A stretch of DNA of 46,602 bases, taken from Sphingobacteriaceae bacterium UBA6709. GTDB lineage: Bacteria; Bacteroidota; Bacteroidia; Sphingobacteriales; Sphingobacteriaceae. The stretch spans positions 50,658 through 97,259 of the forward strand of contig DKIV01000014.1 in assembly GCA_002454425.1 (NCBI GenBank), read 5' to 3'. Below the pieces are notes generated by a model. That model saw nothing but the letters and a program-made list of their open reading frames with translations, searched no databases and had not been told where the DNA came from. This document shows positions 1 to 9,560 of this stretch, piece after piece. The position numbers were made by a program, and so were the translations under genes. How positions within the stretch are numbered: the stretch's first letter is position 1; each line of letters begins with the position of its first letter.

Positions 1-588
1 TGTCGATGAAATGCCCATGAAATGTCGATGACCAGTGCTGTCTGGTACGAAGCAGTCCCGAGTCAGACTCGAAGCAGGTAGGTAGCTGGCTACCGGATGA
101 GGGAAGGGCGAAGTGTGGGGTAGTGATACTTTTATGCTTGAAGGTCATGCATGCGAAAATATTCCTCAAAGCGCAGAGTCAGGATTTCCAGGTAATAAGG
201 TTTATAAAGAATTAGGAAAAGTTTTTAACGTCATTAAATATTGAAGTTAATGTGCTGATATGAAATAATTAGTCGATTGTTTTTCTGTTGGAGACTCATG
301 ACTATTCTTATAGTTAAATTTTATACTTGGATTGGTCGGCTGTTTTCCAAATCGGGGGGCAAGCAGCGATTGACTTGCAAATGTCGGTATGAAAAGTCCG
401 GATCGAGCATTTCCGATGGGATATGTTAAGAAAAGAAGAGTTCGGCGAGCAAAAATTAAGGCCTCAATGTTTTTCTTATCCTTAATTCACGTTATATTAG
501 CTACAACTAATGAGTGGTGTGTTATTAATGCCACTGATGCCTTGATTTTGTATTATGTAACCTGAAATGTATAACAGAAAGTATCTTT
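1..588. other. Intergenic region upstream of the fucosidase gene
   Basis: I see no convincing coding frame here. Near the start there is a short imperfect repeat of ATGAAATG (about 7-25) and a small hairpin GGTAGC-TG-GCTACC near 68-81. The last 100 bases are AT-rich and probably hold the promoter of the GH29 gene, but no perfect TAnnTTTG box is present. The left edge of the window may cut an upstream gene or repeat that cannot be judged from here. Confidence 0.4.
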
Positions 589-2433
589 ATGAAAGTTTTA
601 GCTAAATCGTTTTTATTATCCTCTCTTCTCTTTACCGCACTGCTCTCGCGAGCGCAGACACCGGAGGTATCCTCCGCTGAAAAAATGCAATGGTTTCAGG
701 ATGCCAAGTTGGGTATTTTCATTCATTGGGGTATTTATGCGAGCAAGGGGGTTTCTGAGTCATGGTCTTTTTTTAATAATTATCTGAACCATGAGAGTTA
801 TATGCAACAGCTTGACGGTTTTAATGCACGTAATTATGATCCGGCTGCCTGGGTGCAACTTATTAAGGAAAGTGGCGCGCGGTATACCGTTATAACGTCT
901 AAGCATCATGATGGTGTTTCTCTGTGGGACACTAAACAACCTAACGCGATTACTACACTTAAGAATAGCGCGGCGAAACGCGATGTTCTTAGTCCTTTTG
1001 TCGCGGAAGTGAAAAAGGCAGGTCTCAGAACCGGTATTTATTTTTCTTTGCCTGATTGGTCTTATCCCGATTATGATGTGTTTACCCGTATTCAAAAGCG
1101 ATACGATTTGAAGCAGGAACCAGCGCGCTTCGGTAAGTTTCAGCGGTACATGCTAGGGCAGCTTAATGAAATATCTCTAAATTTTAAACCTGATATTCTG
1201 TGGTTTGATGGTGACTGGGAACATTCTGCCGAGGAGTGGAAGGCAAAAGATATTCTTGGTACACTGAGAAAGTATAATAAGAATATTATCATCAACTCGC
1301 GATTAAACGGTCACGGAGATTATGATACCCCTGAGCAGGGCATTCCTGTCCTGGCTCCGGCCAATCCATACTGGGAGTTGAACTATACGATGAATGATTC
1401 CTGGGGATATCAGGCAACGGATCAGAATTATAAAAGCTCTAATATGATCATTCGTACGCTGGTCGATTGCCTGGGGAACGGAGGGAACTTTCTGCTCGAT
1501 ATAGGCCCTAAGGCTGATGGGTCGATACCGGAGCCACAGGTGCAGATTCTAAAAGATCTGGGGCGCTGGACAAAGAAACATGCCGCGGCTATCTATGGAA
1601 CACGGCGCGGCTTGCCCGCAGGGCATTTTTATGGAAAAACTTCTTTGTCGCAGGATAGGAAGACCTTGTATCTGTATCTTGACGAGCAGCAGCCCCTGGC
1701 CTGGCTTCGGGGAATAGCCTCGGATGTGGCAAGCGTACAGGTAGTAGGCGGTGGATCGTTATCGCCGAAATTTACCAGGACTGGCAACGATATCGTGGTG
1801 GATCTTCGCAACGCTACCTTTGATAAAGATGTTACGGTAGTCTCCCTTGAATTTAAGGAACCCTTAACATTGACAAGTCCCGAAGTGCCCGTTTTGTCAA
1901 TCAATGATTTTCTGGGTAAATCTAGTCTGTCAGCTTCGATGAAGCTAGAACAGCTGGCTCTTAACCTGCACCAGGGACATAACATTTTTTCAGGAAGCGG
2001 ACTGGCTCCTGATGGTTTGAATTTTAAGCCTCAGGTACGGAACGTTGACGCTGACATGCTTCGTTGGACGATCAAGCATGCGGAGGCACTGTACAAAACG
2101 GGGAAAGGGCTACCGGCTGGCCATTTTGACGGCCCAAGTGTACTGTCAGAAGATAAGCAAACGGTATACTTGTTCGTAAAGGGAAAACCCACAGGGCCCA
2201 TCGCGCTAAAAGGGGTTAAAAATGCTATTGCGCGGATACGGGTAGTAGGTGATGGCCGGATGATAAATCATAGTACCTTTAATAAACTTTACTGGAGTGC
2301 TGTGCCTGGCATCAACTACATCGATATTCCGGATTATGCCCTCGATAAGGATATGACGATTATCGCTGTTTTGCTGCAGGGACCGCTTGATCTGTATCGA
2401 GAGAAGGTTGGAGCTATTGAAAGCAATCTGTAG
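589..2433 (+). CDS. Secreted alpha-L-fucosidase, GH29, with duplicated C-terminal module
   Basis: This is a glycoside hydrolase of family 29, expected to remove alpha-L-fucose from glycans in the periplasm or outside the cell. Residues 1-23 form a signal peptide ending in SRAQ. The catalytic barrel follows, with the family motifs GIFIHWG (42-48), KHHDG (105-109) and WFDGDWE (205-211); D207 is the expected nucleophile. GGNFLLDIGP (298-307) closes the barrel. The C-terminus holds two diverged copies of one segment, about 325-430 and 491-604. Each begins with a RWT-KHA helix and a GLPAGHF motif and continues into a beta-rich domain. The protein is longer than a single-module GH29 enzyme (614 residues). 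No SusC/SusD genes lie next to it, so it is not in a visible polysaccharide-utilisation locus. Family assignment is firm; the exact linkage cleaved is not known. Confidence 0.9.
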   Translation: MKVLAKSFLLSSLLFTALLSRAQTPEVSSAEKMQWFQDAKLGIFIHWGIYASKGVSESWSFFNNYLNHESYMQQLDGFNARNYDPAAWVQLIKESGARYTVITSKHHDGVSLWDTKQPNAITTLKNSAAKRDVLSPFVAEVKKAGLRTGIYFSLPDWSYPDYDVFTRIQKRYDLKQEPARFGKFQRYMLGQLNEISLNFKPDILWFDGDWEHSAEEWKAKDILGTLRKYNKNIIINSRLNGHGDYDTPEQGIPVLAPANPYWELNYTMNDSWGYQATDQNYKSSNMIIRTLVDCLGNGGNFLLDIGPKADGSIPEPQVQILKDLGRWTKKHAAAIYGTRRGLPAGHFYGKTSLSQDRKTLYLYLDEQQPLAWLRGIASDVASVQVVGGGSLSPKFTRTGNDIVVDLRNATFDKDVTVVSLEFKEPLTLTSPEVPVLSINDFLGKSSLSASMKLEQLALNLHQGHNIFSGSGLAPDGLNFKPQVRNVDADMLRWTIKHAEALYKTGKGLPAGHFDGPSVLSEDKQTVYLFVKGKPTGPIALKGVKNAIARIRVVGDGRMINHSTFNKLYWSAVPGINYIDIPDYALDKDMTIIAVLLQGPLDLYREKVGAIESNL

Positions 2434-2442
2434 CATTAATTG

Positions 2443-2473
2443 AGGCAAATGTGCTCCAGAAGCGCGTTTGCCT
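2443..2473 (+). terminator. Probable terminator after the fucosidase gene
   Basis: An AGGCAAA / TTTGCCT stem with a GC pair inside starts ten bases after the stop codon. It is followed by an AT-rich stretch rather than a clean T-run. Confidence 0.5.
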
Positions 2474-2677
2474 TATATACCTATTTTAAAAAGCTATTTG
2501 CCGATCGAGTACGCGTTTTTCAAGATTTAGATCATTGTTTTTTGAAGGTCACAAAAAGGAACGATCGCCTGATCGGGGGGGCAATTCACTTTTTGCTGTC
2601 ATGATTTTTTGTAAATTCAAAAACCCGAGCTTAATATAAACTGTTCTTTAGAATTTTTCCAAATAAGAATTGGCGAA

Positions 2678-2693
2678 TGTGATAGGAGTCACA
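2678..2693. promoter_or_regulatory. CRP-type palindrome upstream of aconitase
   Basis: The sequence TGTGATAGGAGTCACA fits the TGTGA-N6-TCACA consensus of Crp-family regulators exactly, and the flanks extend the symmetry (AA before, A-TT after). It lies about 93 bp before the aconitase start. A TTTG (2695-2698) follows directly and could be the -33 element, with a poor -7 match (TAGAACTA, 2718-2725) 19 bases later. An activator site touching the -33 box of a weak promoter would fit positive control. The regulator is inferred, not seen in this window. Confidence 0.55.
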
Positions 2694-2778
2694 ATTTGGC
2701 AATTTTCGTAATTTCGTTAGAACTATTAAGCTTATAGGTAATTACCAATAAGTACACGTTATAAAAAACCTACTGAAA

Positions 2779-5046
2779 ATGGCATTCGATATTGAAATGA
2801 TTAAAGAGGTGTACAGCAGATTTGACAGTCGTATTAAGGCTGCCAGAGCGGTTGTGGGAAGACCTCTTAGCTTAACTGAAAAAATACTATACGCCCATTT
2901 ATGGAATGGCACCGCTACCGACGCATACGAGCGTTCAAAGTCGTATGTTGATTTTGCGCCGGATCGGGTAGCCATGCAGGATGCTACGGCTCAAATGGCA
3001 TTGCTTCAGTTTATGCAGGCAGGCAGACCTCAGGTTGCTGTGCCTTCTACCGTGCATTGCGATCACTTGATTCAGGCTAAAACGGGCGCTGATCAGGATC
3101 TTCAGATAGCTAATGATACCAATAAGGAGGTATATGATTTCCTTTCTTCAGTTTGTAATAAATATGGTTTAGGTTTTTGGAAACCGGGAGCCGGAATTAT
3201 ACATCAGGTAGTACTTGAGAATTACGCATTTCCTGGCGGTATGATGATCGGTACAGATTCACATACGCCCAACGCCGGAGGACTGGGTATGATTGCCATC
3301 GGTGTTGGTGGTGCTGACGCCTGTGATGTTATGGCTGGTCTGCCTTGGGAGCTTAAGTTCCCCAAGCTAATCGGTGTAAAACTTACAGGAAAGCTTTCGG
3401 GATGGACTTCCCCTAAGGATGTTATTCTTAAGGTGGCTGGTATCCTTACAGTAAAAGGTGGTACGGGCGCTATCGTTGAGTATTTTGGTGAAGGCGCAAG
3501 TGCGCTTTCGGCCACGGGTAAAGGGACTATCTGTAATATGGGTGCCGAAATCGGAGCAACAACCTCCATCTTCGGTTATGATGATAAAATTGAGACCTAT
3601 CTGCGCGGTACGGAACGCGCCGAGATCGCGGATCTGGCCAATAATATTCGTGAGCATCTTACCGGAGACAGTGAGGTATATGATAATCCATCGCTTTATT
3701 TTGACCAGGTAATTGAGATTGATCTTTCTGAGCTGGAGCCACACGTTAACGGGCCTTTTACTCCGGATCTGGCATGGCCAATCTCTAAGTTTGCGGACGC
3801 TGTTCGTGAGCACAACTGGCCGGAGCGCCTTGAAGTGGGCTTAATCGGCTCTTGTACCAACTCGTCTTATGAAGATATTTCCCGTGCCGCAGCGGTGGCT
3901 AAGGAAGCAATGGAGAAGAAGCTTATCGCCAAGGCTGAATATACGGTGACTCCTGGCTCTGAACAGGTACGGTATACCGTTGAGCGTGATGGCTACCTTG
4001 ACATTTTTGAGAAAATAGGAGGGGTAGTGCTGGCGAACGCTTGTGGGCCTTGTATCGGTCAATGGGCTCGTCATTCTGATGATCCCACCCGTAAAAACTC
4101 CATTATTACCTCTTTTAATAGAAACTTTGCGAAAAGAAACGATGGTAATCCTAATACGCACGCCTTCGTAGCTTCTCCGGAGATTGTAACGGCATTCGCA
4201 ATCGCTGGTGATCTTACTTTTAATCCGCTTACAGATACGTTAACTAACGAAAATGGCGAGCAGGTGAAGTTAAGCGAACCTACCGGTCTGGAGATGCCTC
4301 CGCGCGGCTATGCCGTAGATGATCCTGGATATCAGGCTCCCGCGGATAATGGAGATCTGGTAAATGTTATTGTAAATCCCGATTCTACGCGTTTACAGCT
4401 TCTCGATCCATTCCCGGCTTGGGAGGGTACTGATTTGTTTGGTCTGAAATTGCTAATTAAGGCCAAGGGCAAATGTACTACCGATCATATTTCTATGGCT
4501 GGTCCGTGGTTGAAGTTCCGCGGCCATCTTGACAATATTTCTAATAATATGCTTATTGGGGCGGTAAACTTCTTTAACGAGGGAACCGACAATGTTAAGA
4601 ATCAGCTTACAGGAGAGTATGGTCCGGTGCCAGCTACACAGCGTGCTTACAAAGCCGCAGGTATCGGTACAATCGTTGTAGGTGATGAGAACTATGGTGA
4701 AGGATCTTCACGTGAGCATGCTGCAATGGAACCACGTCATCTTGGGGTGCGTGTGATTCTTGTGAAGTCATTTGCCCGTATTCACGAAACCAACCTGAAG
4801 AAGCAGGGTATGCTGGCAATTACCTTCGCAGATCCTAACGACTATAATAAGGTACGTGAGAATGATGAGATTGATATCGTGGGTTTAACATGTTTCAGCC
4901 CTGGTCAGCAACTGACCGTTATTCTGCACCATGAGGATGGATCTGTTGAGTCGTTCCCTGTAAATCAGACCTATAATCAACAGCAGATTGAATGGTTTAA
5001 AGCAGGCGCGGCTTTAAATCTTATTCGCGCGAAACAAGAGAACTAA
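2779..5046 (+). CDS. acn: Aconitate hydratase
   Basis: This enzyme interconverts citrate and isocitrate in the TCA cycle in the cytoplasm. The 755-residue protein has the layout of the mitochondrial-type aconitase family. The [4Fe-4S] cluster ligands are visible as C359 in GSCTNSS and C422/C425 in ACGPCIGQ. GTDSHTPNAGG (158-168) is an active-site segment, and the C-terminal swivel domain carries the GEGSSREHAAMEPR motif. The ATG start matches the family N-terminus. The 345-bp upstream gap contains a CRP-type palindrome, so the gene is probably transcribed alone and tuned by carbon or redox status. Two hairpins follow the stop codon, the second shared with the convergent sucD gene. Confidence 0.96.
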   Translation: MAFDIEMIKEVYSRFDSRIKAARAVVGRPLSLTEKILYAHLWNGTATDAYERSKSYVDFAPDRVAMQDATAQMALLQFMQAGRPQVAVPSTVHCDHLIQAKTGADQDLQIANDTNKEVYDFLSSVCNKYGLGFWKPGAGIIHQVVLENYAFPGGMMIGTDSHTPNAGGLGMIAIGVGGADACDVMAGLPWELKFPKLIGVKLTGKLSGWTSPKDVILKVAGILTVKGGTGAIVEYFGEGASALSATGKGTICNMGAEIGATTSIFGYDDKIETYLRGTERAEIADLANNIREHLTGDSEVYDNPSLYFDQVIEIDLSELEPHVNGPFTPDLAWPISKFADAVREHNWPERLEVGLIGSCTNSSYEDISRAAAVAKEAMEKKLIAKAEYTVTPGSEQVRYTVERDGYLDIFEKIGGVVLANACGPCIGQWARHSDDPTRKNSIITSFNRNFAKRNDGNPNTHAFVASPEIVTAFAIAGDLTFNPLTDTLTNENGEQVKLSEPTGLEMPPRGYAVDDPGYQAPADNGDLVNVIVNPDSTRLQLLDPFPAWEGTDLFGLKLLIKAKGKCTTDHISMAGPWLKFRGHLDNISNNMLIGAVNFFNEGTDNVKNQLTGEYGPVPATQRAYKAAGIGTIVVGDENYGEGSSREHAAMEPRHLGVRVILVKSFARIHETNLKKQGMLAITFADPNDYNKVRENDEIDIVGLTCFSPGQQLTVILHHEDGSVESFPVNQTYNQQQIEWFKAGAALNLIRAKQEN

Positions 5047-5055
5047 TGATTAAGG

Positions 5056-5083
5056 GCTCCCACAAAGTTGGGAGCTTCCTTTT
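5056..5083 (+). terminator. Rho-independent terminator of acn
   Basis: A perfect GCTCCCA / TGGGAGC stem with a six-base loop begins ten bases after the aconitase stop and is followed by TTCCTTTT. Confidence 0.8.
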
Positions 5084-5092
5084 GAGAATACT

Positions 5093-5133
5093 AAATAGAA
5101 AAGGCCCGAAATTATTCCGGGCCTTTTCTATTT
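5093..5133. terminator. Bidirectional terminator between acn and sucD
   Basis: A perfect 16-bp stem (5093-5108 with 5118-5133) carries an A-run on one side and a T-run on the other, with GGCCCG/CGGGCC at the core. It can stop transcription from both convergent genes. Confidence 0.85.
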
Positions 5134-5165
5134 CTGTTTAGATATCTAGATCTTTATCGTTCTAA

Positions 5166-6050
5166 TTATTTAGCACTTACCGCGGCGAGCGCTTCCGCCA
5201 TTGCAGCACCAATCTCTGCGGGGGATTCGACAACTTTAATACCACATTCAGACATGATGCGCATTTTTGCCGCTGCAGTATCATCGGCACCACCAACAAT
5301 AGCACCGGCATGGCCCATGCGTCGACCTGCGGGCGCTGTTTGGCCTGCGATAAAGCCAACAACAGGTTTAGTGCCGTGTTCTTTAATCCAATGTGCCGCT
5401 TCGGCTTCCATGCCTCCGCCAATTTCACCAATCATAATAATGCCTTCAGTGTCGGGATCATTCATGAGTAGTTTTATGGCCTCAACCGTTGGCGTTCCGA
5501 TGATAGGATCACCGCCAATTCCGATAGCCGTAGTAATGCCAAGACCAGCTTTCACCACTTGATCTACCGCTTCATAGGTTAACGTTCCTGATTTGGACAC
5601 TACACCGATATTTCCTTTCTTGAAGATGAAGCCAGGCATAATTCCGATTTTTGCCTCATCAGCAGTGATGATGCCCGGACAATTAGGTCCAATGAGCGTA
5701 CAGTCTTTATCTTTAATATATTCCTTGACCATGATCATGTCTTTGGTAGGAATACCTTCGGTAATGCATACGATAACTTTAATTCCAGCCTCGGCAGCCT
5801 CCAGAATAGCGTCAGCGGCAAATGCCGGGGGCACGAAAATGATAGATACATCCGCGCCTGTTTTATCAGTCGCCTCTTTCACGGTATTGAACACAGGCTT
5901 TTCAAGGTGTGTCTGGCCTCCTTTGCCCGGAGTAACTCCCCCAACGACCTGGGTTCCGTACTCAATCATTTGAGTAGCGTGATAAGTTCCTTCTGTTCCG
6001 GTAAAGCCCTGAACAATCACTTTCGAATCTTTATTTACTAATACACTCAT
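5166..6050 (-). CDS. sucD: Succinyl-CoA ligase alpha subunit
   Basis: This is the nucleotide- and CoA-handling alpha subunit of succinyl-CoA synthetase, which makes ATP or GTP from succinyl-CoA in the TCA cycle. The 294-residue length is normal. The N-terminal CoA-binding Rossmann domain is visible (VQGFTGTEGTYH, 13-24), and the phosphorylated histidine is H247 in GHAGAIVGG. The beta subunit gene sucC, which it needs for activity, is not in this window, so the two subunits are encoded apart. The gene faces aconitase tail to tail across a shared terminator. A Bacteroidota promoter about 155 bp upstream leaves a long untranslated leader. Confidence 0.96.
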   Translation of the reverse strand: MSVLVNKDSKVIVQGFTGTEGTYHATQMIEYGTQVVGGVTPGKGGQTHLEKPVFNTVKEATDKTGADVSIIFVPPAFAADAILEAAEAGIKVIVCITEGIPTKDMIMVKEYIKDKDCTLIGPNCPGIITADEAKIGIMPGFIFKKGNIGVVSKSGTLTYEAVDQVVKAGLGITTAIGIGGDPIIGTPTVEAIKLLMNDPDTEGIIMIGEIGGGMEAEAAHWIKEHGTKPVVGFIAGQTAPAGRRMGHAGAIVGGADDTAAAKMRIMSECGIKVVESPAEIGAAMAEALAAVSAK

Positions 6051-6204
6051 TGAATATTGTCTGAAAGTTTACTAAGTTGTTTCTTGTTTTATTTATCAGT
6101 CAGCAAGCGGTACGTTTTAACCGTTTGACGGGTTTTCTAAAGGTCAAACAATGTTAATATGTAAAGGTAGTGCACCTGTCCCGGCATTCCGGTCCCCTCT
6201 TATG

Positions 6205-6235
6205 CAAAGCTAAAAGAATAGCACTAATCCCGAAA
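6205..6235 (-). promoter_or_regulatory. Probable promoter of sucD
   Basis: On the minus strand TAGCTTTG (6205-6212) fits the Bacteroidota -7 box exactly, with TTTC 19 bases upstream at the -33 position. A second, poorer box (TACCTTTA, about 6162-6169) lies nearer to the gene. Confidence 0.5.
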
Positions 6236-6300
6236 TCCTTTTTCTCATGATATAGTCTTTTTTTTAAGCAGTTATGGATGCCGGGATTGCGATACGGGCA

Positions 6301-8067
6301 TTAGTTTTTTTCAATTCCCGAAGAATTAAATTGTAGGTCGAAGAGCTTCTTATAGTAACCATCATGCTGTAAAAGCTGCTGATGAGAGCCAATCTCTTTA
6401 ATTTCGCCATGATCAAGGACTATAATAACATCAGCAGTCTGAATGGTAGATAGGCGGTGAGCTATTACAATGGAGGTTCTATTATCCATAAGTTTGCTTA
6501 GCGTTTGCTGGATCAAAAGCTCTGTTTCAGTATCTACAGAAGATGTTGCCTCATCAAGCACCAGGATGGCAGGATCATATACCAGTGCCCGGATAAAGGA
6601 GATCAATTGAGCTTGCCCGGCGGATAATGTGGCACCGCGTTCCATGACGTCGTAATCATATCCTCCCGGAAGGTTTTGGATGAAACGCTCCGCACCAGAT
6701 TCGCGGGCTGCGGCAACAAGCATGTCCCGGTCTATCGCGGGATTGTTCAGCGTAATATTGTTGGCAATGCTATCTGAAAAGAGGAATACATCCTGTATAA
6801 CCGTGGCTATTTGTGAACGCAGAAAACTAAGTTCATACTCGCGTATATCTATTCCATCAACGAGAATCTGACCTTTGCTAATCTGATAAAAGCGGTTGAG
6901 AATGTTGATGATAGAAGATTTTCCGGCGCCGGTAGCGCCTACCAACGCTAAAGTCTGTCCGGGTTGTACCTTGAAACTAATATCTTTTAATACCCAGTTG
7001 TCGTCAGTATATGCAAACCAGACGTTTTTGAATTCTATCTCGCCCTTAATTCGTTCAGACTGTATTGTTCCGGTATTCTCTTCTTCCTCGTGAGTATCAA
7101 GAACGGTGAATATGCGCTCCGCGCCAACCATACCCATTTGTAAGGTGTTGAATTTATCGGCGAGTTCCCGTATAGGTCGGAAGAGCATGTTTATATACAT
7201 GATGAAGGCGACAATAACGCCGGGGGAGGTATCATGATTTAAGATTGACTTAGAACCATACCACACCAGTAGGCCAATGGATAAAGCAGATATAATTTCA
7301 ACAACGGGGTAAAAGATGGAGTAATGCCAATTAGACCTGATGTTGGCGTCCCGATGGCGCGCATTGATCTGTTTAAACTTATGCATCTCCTGGTTTTCGC
7401 GCGCGAAATACTGCGTCACAGCCATTCCCGTAATATGTTCCTGTAAGAAGGTATTTAGAAATCCTACCTGCTGACGTACCTCCTGAAATGAGGATTTGAT
7501 GGCCTCTTTGAAAACGTAGGTTGCAAACATCAGGATCGGCATTGGTATCAATACAATTAACGTGAGCTTCCAATCCGAATAAAGCATAAATGCGATCATC
7601 GTGATCAACTGCAGAATATCTCCCGCAATAACGATAAGCCCTTCGGAGAATATATCAGCAATAGTTTCCAGATCTGATACCGTCCTGGTAATAAGCTGAC
7701 CTAGAGGTGTTTTGTCGAAAAAACGGAGTTTTAGCGTACTTATATGATTGAACACGTCCTTTCGAAGATCACGGATTGTTGATTGTCCCAGGGTGTTGGT
7801 GAGGAAGGTCTGGTAATACTGAACGAGTGTCTGTAATAAAAGCAGCACCACCATGAGGATCGACATGTTGATCAGACCACCTTTATCATTGTTTAAGATG
7901 TATTTATCGAGGGTATATTCTACCAGAAGCGGTCGCAGCGGGGATAATGCCGCTAGAAGAATGGTGAGAAATACAGACCACACGAAAATAACTTTGTAGG
8001 GACGAATGTATATGAAAACCCTTTTTAGTAAACTTACGTCCAGTGCTTTTCCAGAAATCTTTGCCAT
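6301..8067 (-). CDS. ABC exporter half-transporter (MdlB/MsbA-like)
   Basis: This is a type IV ABC exporter half-transporter with a fused membrane and ATPase domain. Residues 1-320 hold about six membrane helices. The ATPase domain has Walker A GATGAGKSS (377-385), Q-loop Q425, signature LSAGQ (481-485), Walker B ILVLDE (501-506) and the switch histidine H537. The signature reads LSAGQ instead of LSGGQ, as in MdlB/YfiC-type half-transporters that usually act as heterodimers. No partner half-transporter is adjacent, so it may be a homodimer or pair with a distant gene. The substrate (drug, lipid or peptide) cannot be told. A perfect -7 box sits 20 bp before the start and supports it. It is transcribed away from the porin gene. 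Confidence 0.9.
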   Translation of the reverse strand: MAKISGKALDVSLLKRVFIYIRPYKVIFVWSVFLTILLAALSPLRPLLVEYTLDKYILNNDKGGLINMSILMVVLLLLQTLVQYYQTFLTNTLGQSTIRDLRKDVFNHISTLKLRFFDKTPLGQLITRTVSDLETIADIFSEGLIVIAGDILQLITMIAFMLYSDWKLTLIVLIPMPILMFATYVFKEAIKSSFQEVRQQVGFLNTFLQEHITGMAVTQYFARENQEMHKFKQINARHRDANIRSNWHYSIFYPVVEIISALSIGLLVWYGSKSILNHDTSPGVIVAFIMYINMLFRPIRELADKFNTLQMGMVGAERIFTVLDTHEEEENTGTIQSERIKGEIEFKNVWFAYTDDNWVLKDISFKVQPGQTLALVGATGAGKSSIINILNRFYQISKGQILVDGIDIREYELSFLRSQIATVIQDVFLFSDSIANNITLNNPAIDRDMLVAAARESGAERFIQNLPGGYDYDVMERGATLSAGQAQLISFIRALVYDPAILVLDEATSSVDTETELLIQQTLSKLMDNRTSIVIAHRLSTIQTADVIIVLDHGEIKEIGSHQQLLQHDGYYKKLFDLQFNSSGIEKN

Positions 8068-8086
8068 GCGTTAAGGTGCTGTGCGG

Positions 8087-8094
8087 CAAAAGTA
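8087..8094 (-). promoter_or_regulatory. -7 promoter box of the ABC exporter gene
   Basis: TACTTTTG on the minus strand matches TAnnTTTG and ends 19 bases before the ATG. No clear -33 element is seen. Confidence 0.5.
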
Positions 8095-8281
8095 AAACTA
8101 TTTGGCGACTTACGCTCACCATGACCCTCTTCACATACGATATCGCTACACTTAACGCATCAATGTTTGAAAATGTGGCGCTCTCGCGACATAAAGGGGA
8201 TTCGGGGCCCCCTTTTTTTATGGGGATCTGTTTTCTTTTTTAAAAATATCTTTGATATCGGATTAATTTATTGAAATGTCA

Positions 8282-8289
8282 TAACTTTG
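8282..8289 (+). promoter_or_regulatory. -7 promoter box of the porin gene
   Basis: TAACTTTG matches the Bacteroidota -7 box and lies 16 bases before the ATG at 8306. This argues against the TTG at 8300 as the start. A TTTG at 8251 is too far away for standard spacing. Confidence 0.5.
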
Positions 8290-8305
8290 CAACCCTAACT
8301 TGATA

Positions 8306-9511
8306 ATGACACGCTTAATATTTCGTTCTTTAATTCCGGGGCTGATCCTGGCTTTTTTATCTCATAATGTTTGCGCGCAGGGAGAAATTGATGAGCGTGC
8401 GATGATTTTTCGCATGAAAGGTATCGAGCTTAAAACGCCGGACTCTTCTTTTTACGCGAACTTCAGATTCCGGATGCAAAACAGGCTTGGTTTTTTCACT
8501 CGTTCCGGAGACGATTTGGATATTAAGGAATTCGATGCCCGGGTACGCCGCTTACGTCTGCGGGCTGACGGTTATGTGCTAAGTCCTAAGTTTGGATACA
8601 GCATTCAATTATCCTTCAGCCGCGGAGATCAGGACGTTGACAATACCGGTGTTGCCAATATTGTCAGGGATGCGGTGGTCTTTTATAACTTCAGCAAAGC
8701 ATTTTATGTGGCCTTTGGACAAAATAAGTTGCCGGGAAACCGCCAACGTGTAAACTCGTCGGGTCAGATGCAGTTTGCCGACCGTTCAATTGTAAATAAT
8801 ACCTTTACCCTCGATCGAGATTTCGGCGTAAAGGCTTATTACGAGAAATTAGTGGGAGGCGTGGGTGTTCGTCTGAAAGGTGCGATAAGTACAGGAGACG
8901 GCCGAAGTGCAAATACTACAGATAATGGGCTCGCTTATACAGGGCGTGCGGAGCTTCTGCCTTTTGGCATGTTTAAGAATGAAGGCGATTACTCTGAGGG
9001 CGATCTGGAGCGCGAGGCACATCCTAAGCTGGCTTTAGGTGCTGGATATAGTTATAATGCTAAAGCCACACGCACGGGAGGACAGTTAGGCAAGGAGCTT
9101 TACGCGCCTCGTGACATGGCGATTTTCTTCGCTGATATGATCTTTAAGTACAACGGATGGGCATTCCAATCTGAGTTTATGCGACGTACTGCTGATGACC
9201 CTCTCACGTATAATAACGATGGTGATCTGCGGTATATTTATACTGGTTGGGGCAATAACATGCAGTTTTCTTACATTTTCAGGAATAATTTCGAGCCTGC
9301 TTTGCGTTATTCTCTATTGAAGCCACAAGCTGAAACGCAATCTGTTGAGGTTCAAAGAGAGGTGCTGGAGGCGGGCATTAGCAAATATTTTCGTGGCCAT
9401 CGTATAAAGGCGCAGTTTAGCCTCGGCTATAATACGCGTAGAGGCAACTGGAGTTTCGACAATGAGGGTAACCAGTGGTCGGGAATGTTTCAAGTGGAAC
9501 TCGGTATCTAA
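8306..9511 (+). CDS. Phosphate-selective porin O/P family protein
   Basis: This is an outer-membrane beta-barrel of the OprP/OprO porin family, expected to pass anions such as phosphate or polyphosphate. I place the start at the ATG at 8306, two codons inside the longest frame, because a -7 box lies just upstream and a clean signal peptide follows (about 24 residues, ending NVCAQ). The mature protein shows alternating hydrophobic and aromatic strands, a conserved early RFRMQNRLGFF segment, the FGQNKLPGNRQR turn, and a C-terminal strand ending in a hydrophobic pattern typical of barrel insertion (MFQVELGI). No phosphate genes lie beside it. The family call is good; the substrate is inferred from the family. 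Confidence 0.88.
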   Translation: MTRLIFRSLIPGLILAFLSHNVCAQGEIDERAMIFRMKGIELKTPDSSFYANFRFRMQNRLGFFTRSGDDLDIKEFDARVRRLRLRADGYVLSPKFGYSIQLSFSRGDQDVDNTGVANIVRDAVVFYNFSKAFYVAFGQNKLPGNRQRVNSSGQMQFADRSIVNNTFTLDRDFGVKAYYEKLVGGVGVRLKGAISTGDGRSANTTDNGLAYTGRAELLPFGMFKNEGDYSEGDLEREAHPKLALGAGYSYNAKATRTGGQLGKELYAPRDMAIFFADMIFKYNGWAFQSEFMRRTADDPLTYNNDGDLRYIYTGWGNNMQFSYIFRNNFEPALRYSLLKPQAETQSVEVQREVLEAGISKYFRGHRIKAQFSLGYNTRRGNWSFDNEGNQWSGMFQVELGI

Positions 9512-9560
9512 TTCTACTGTTGGCCGCGAGCTCCTTAAATTCTGAGGCTGTATTTGAAAA

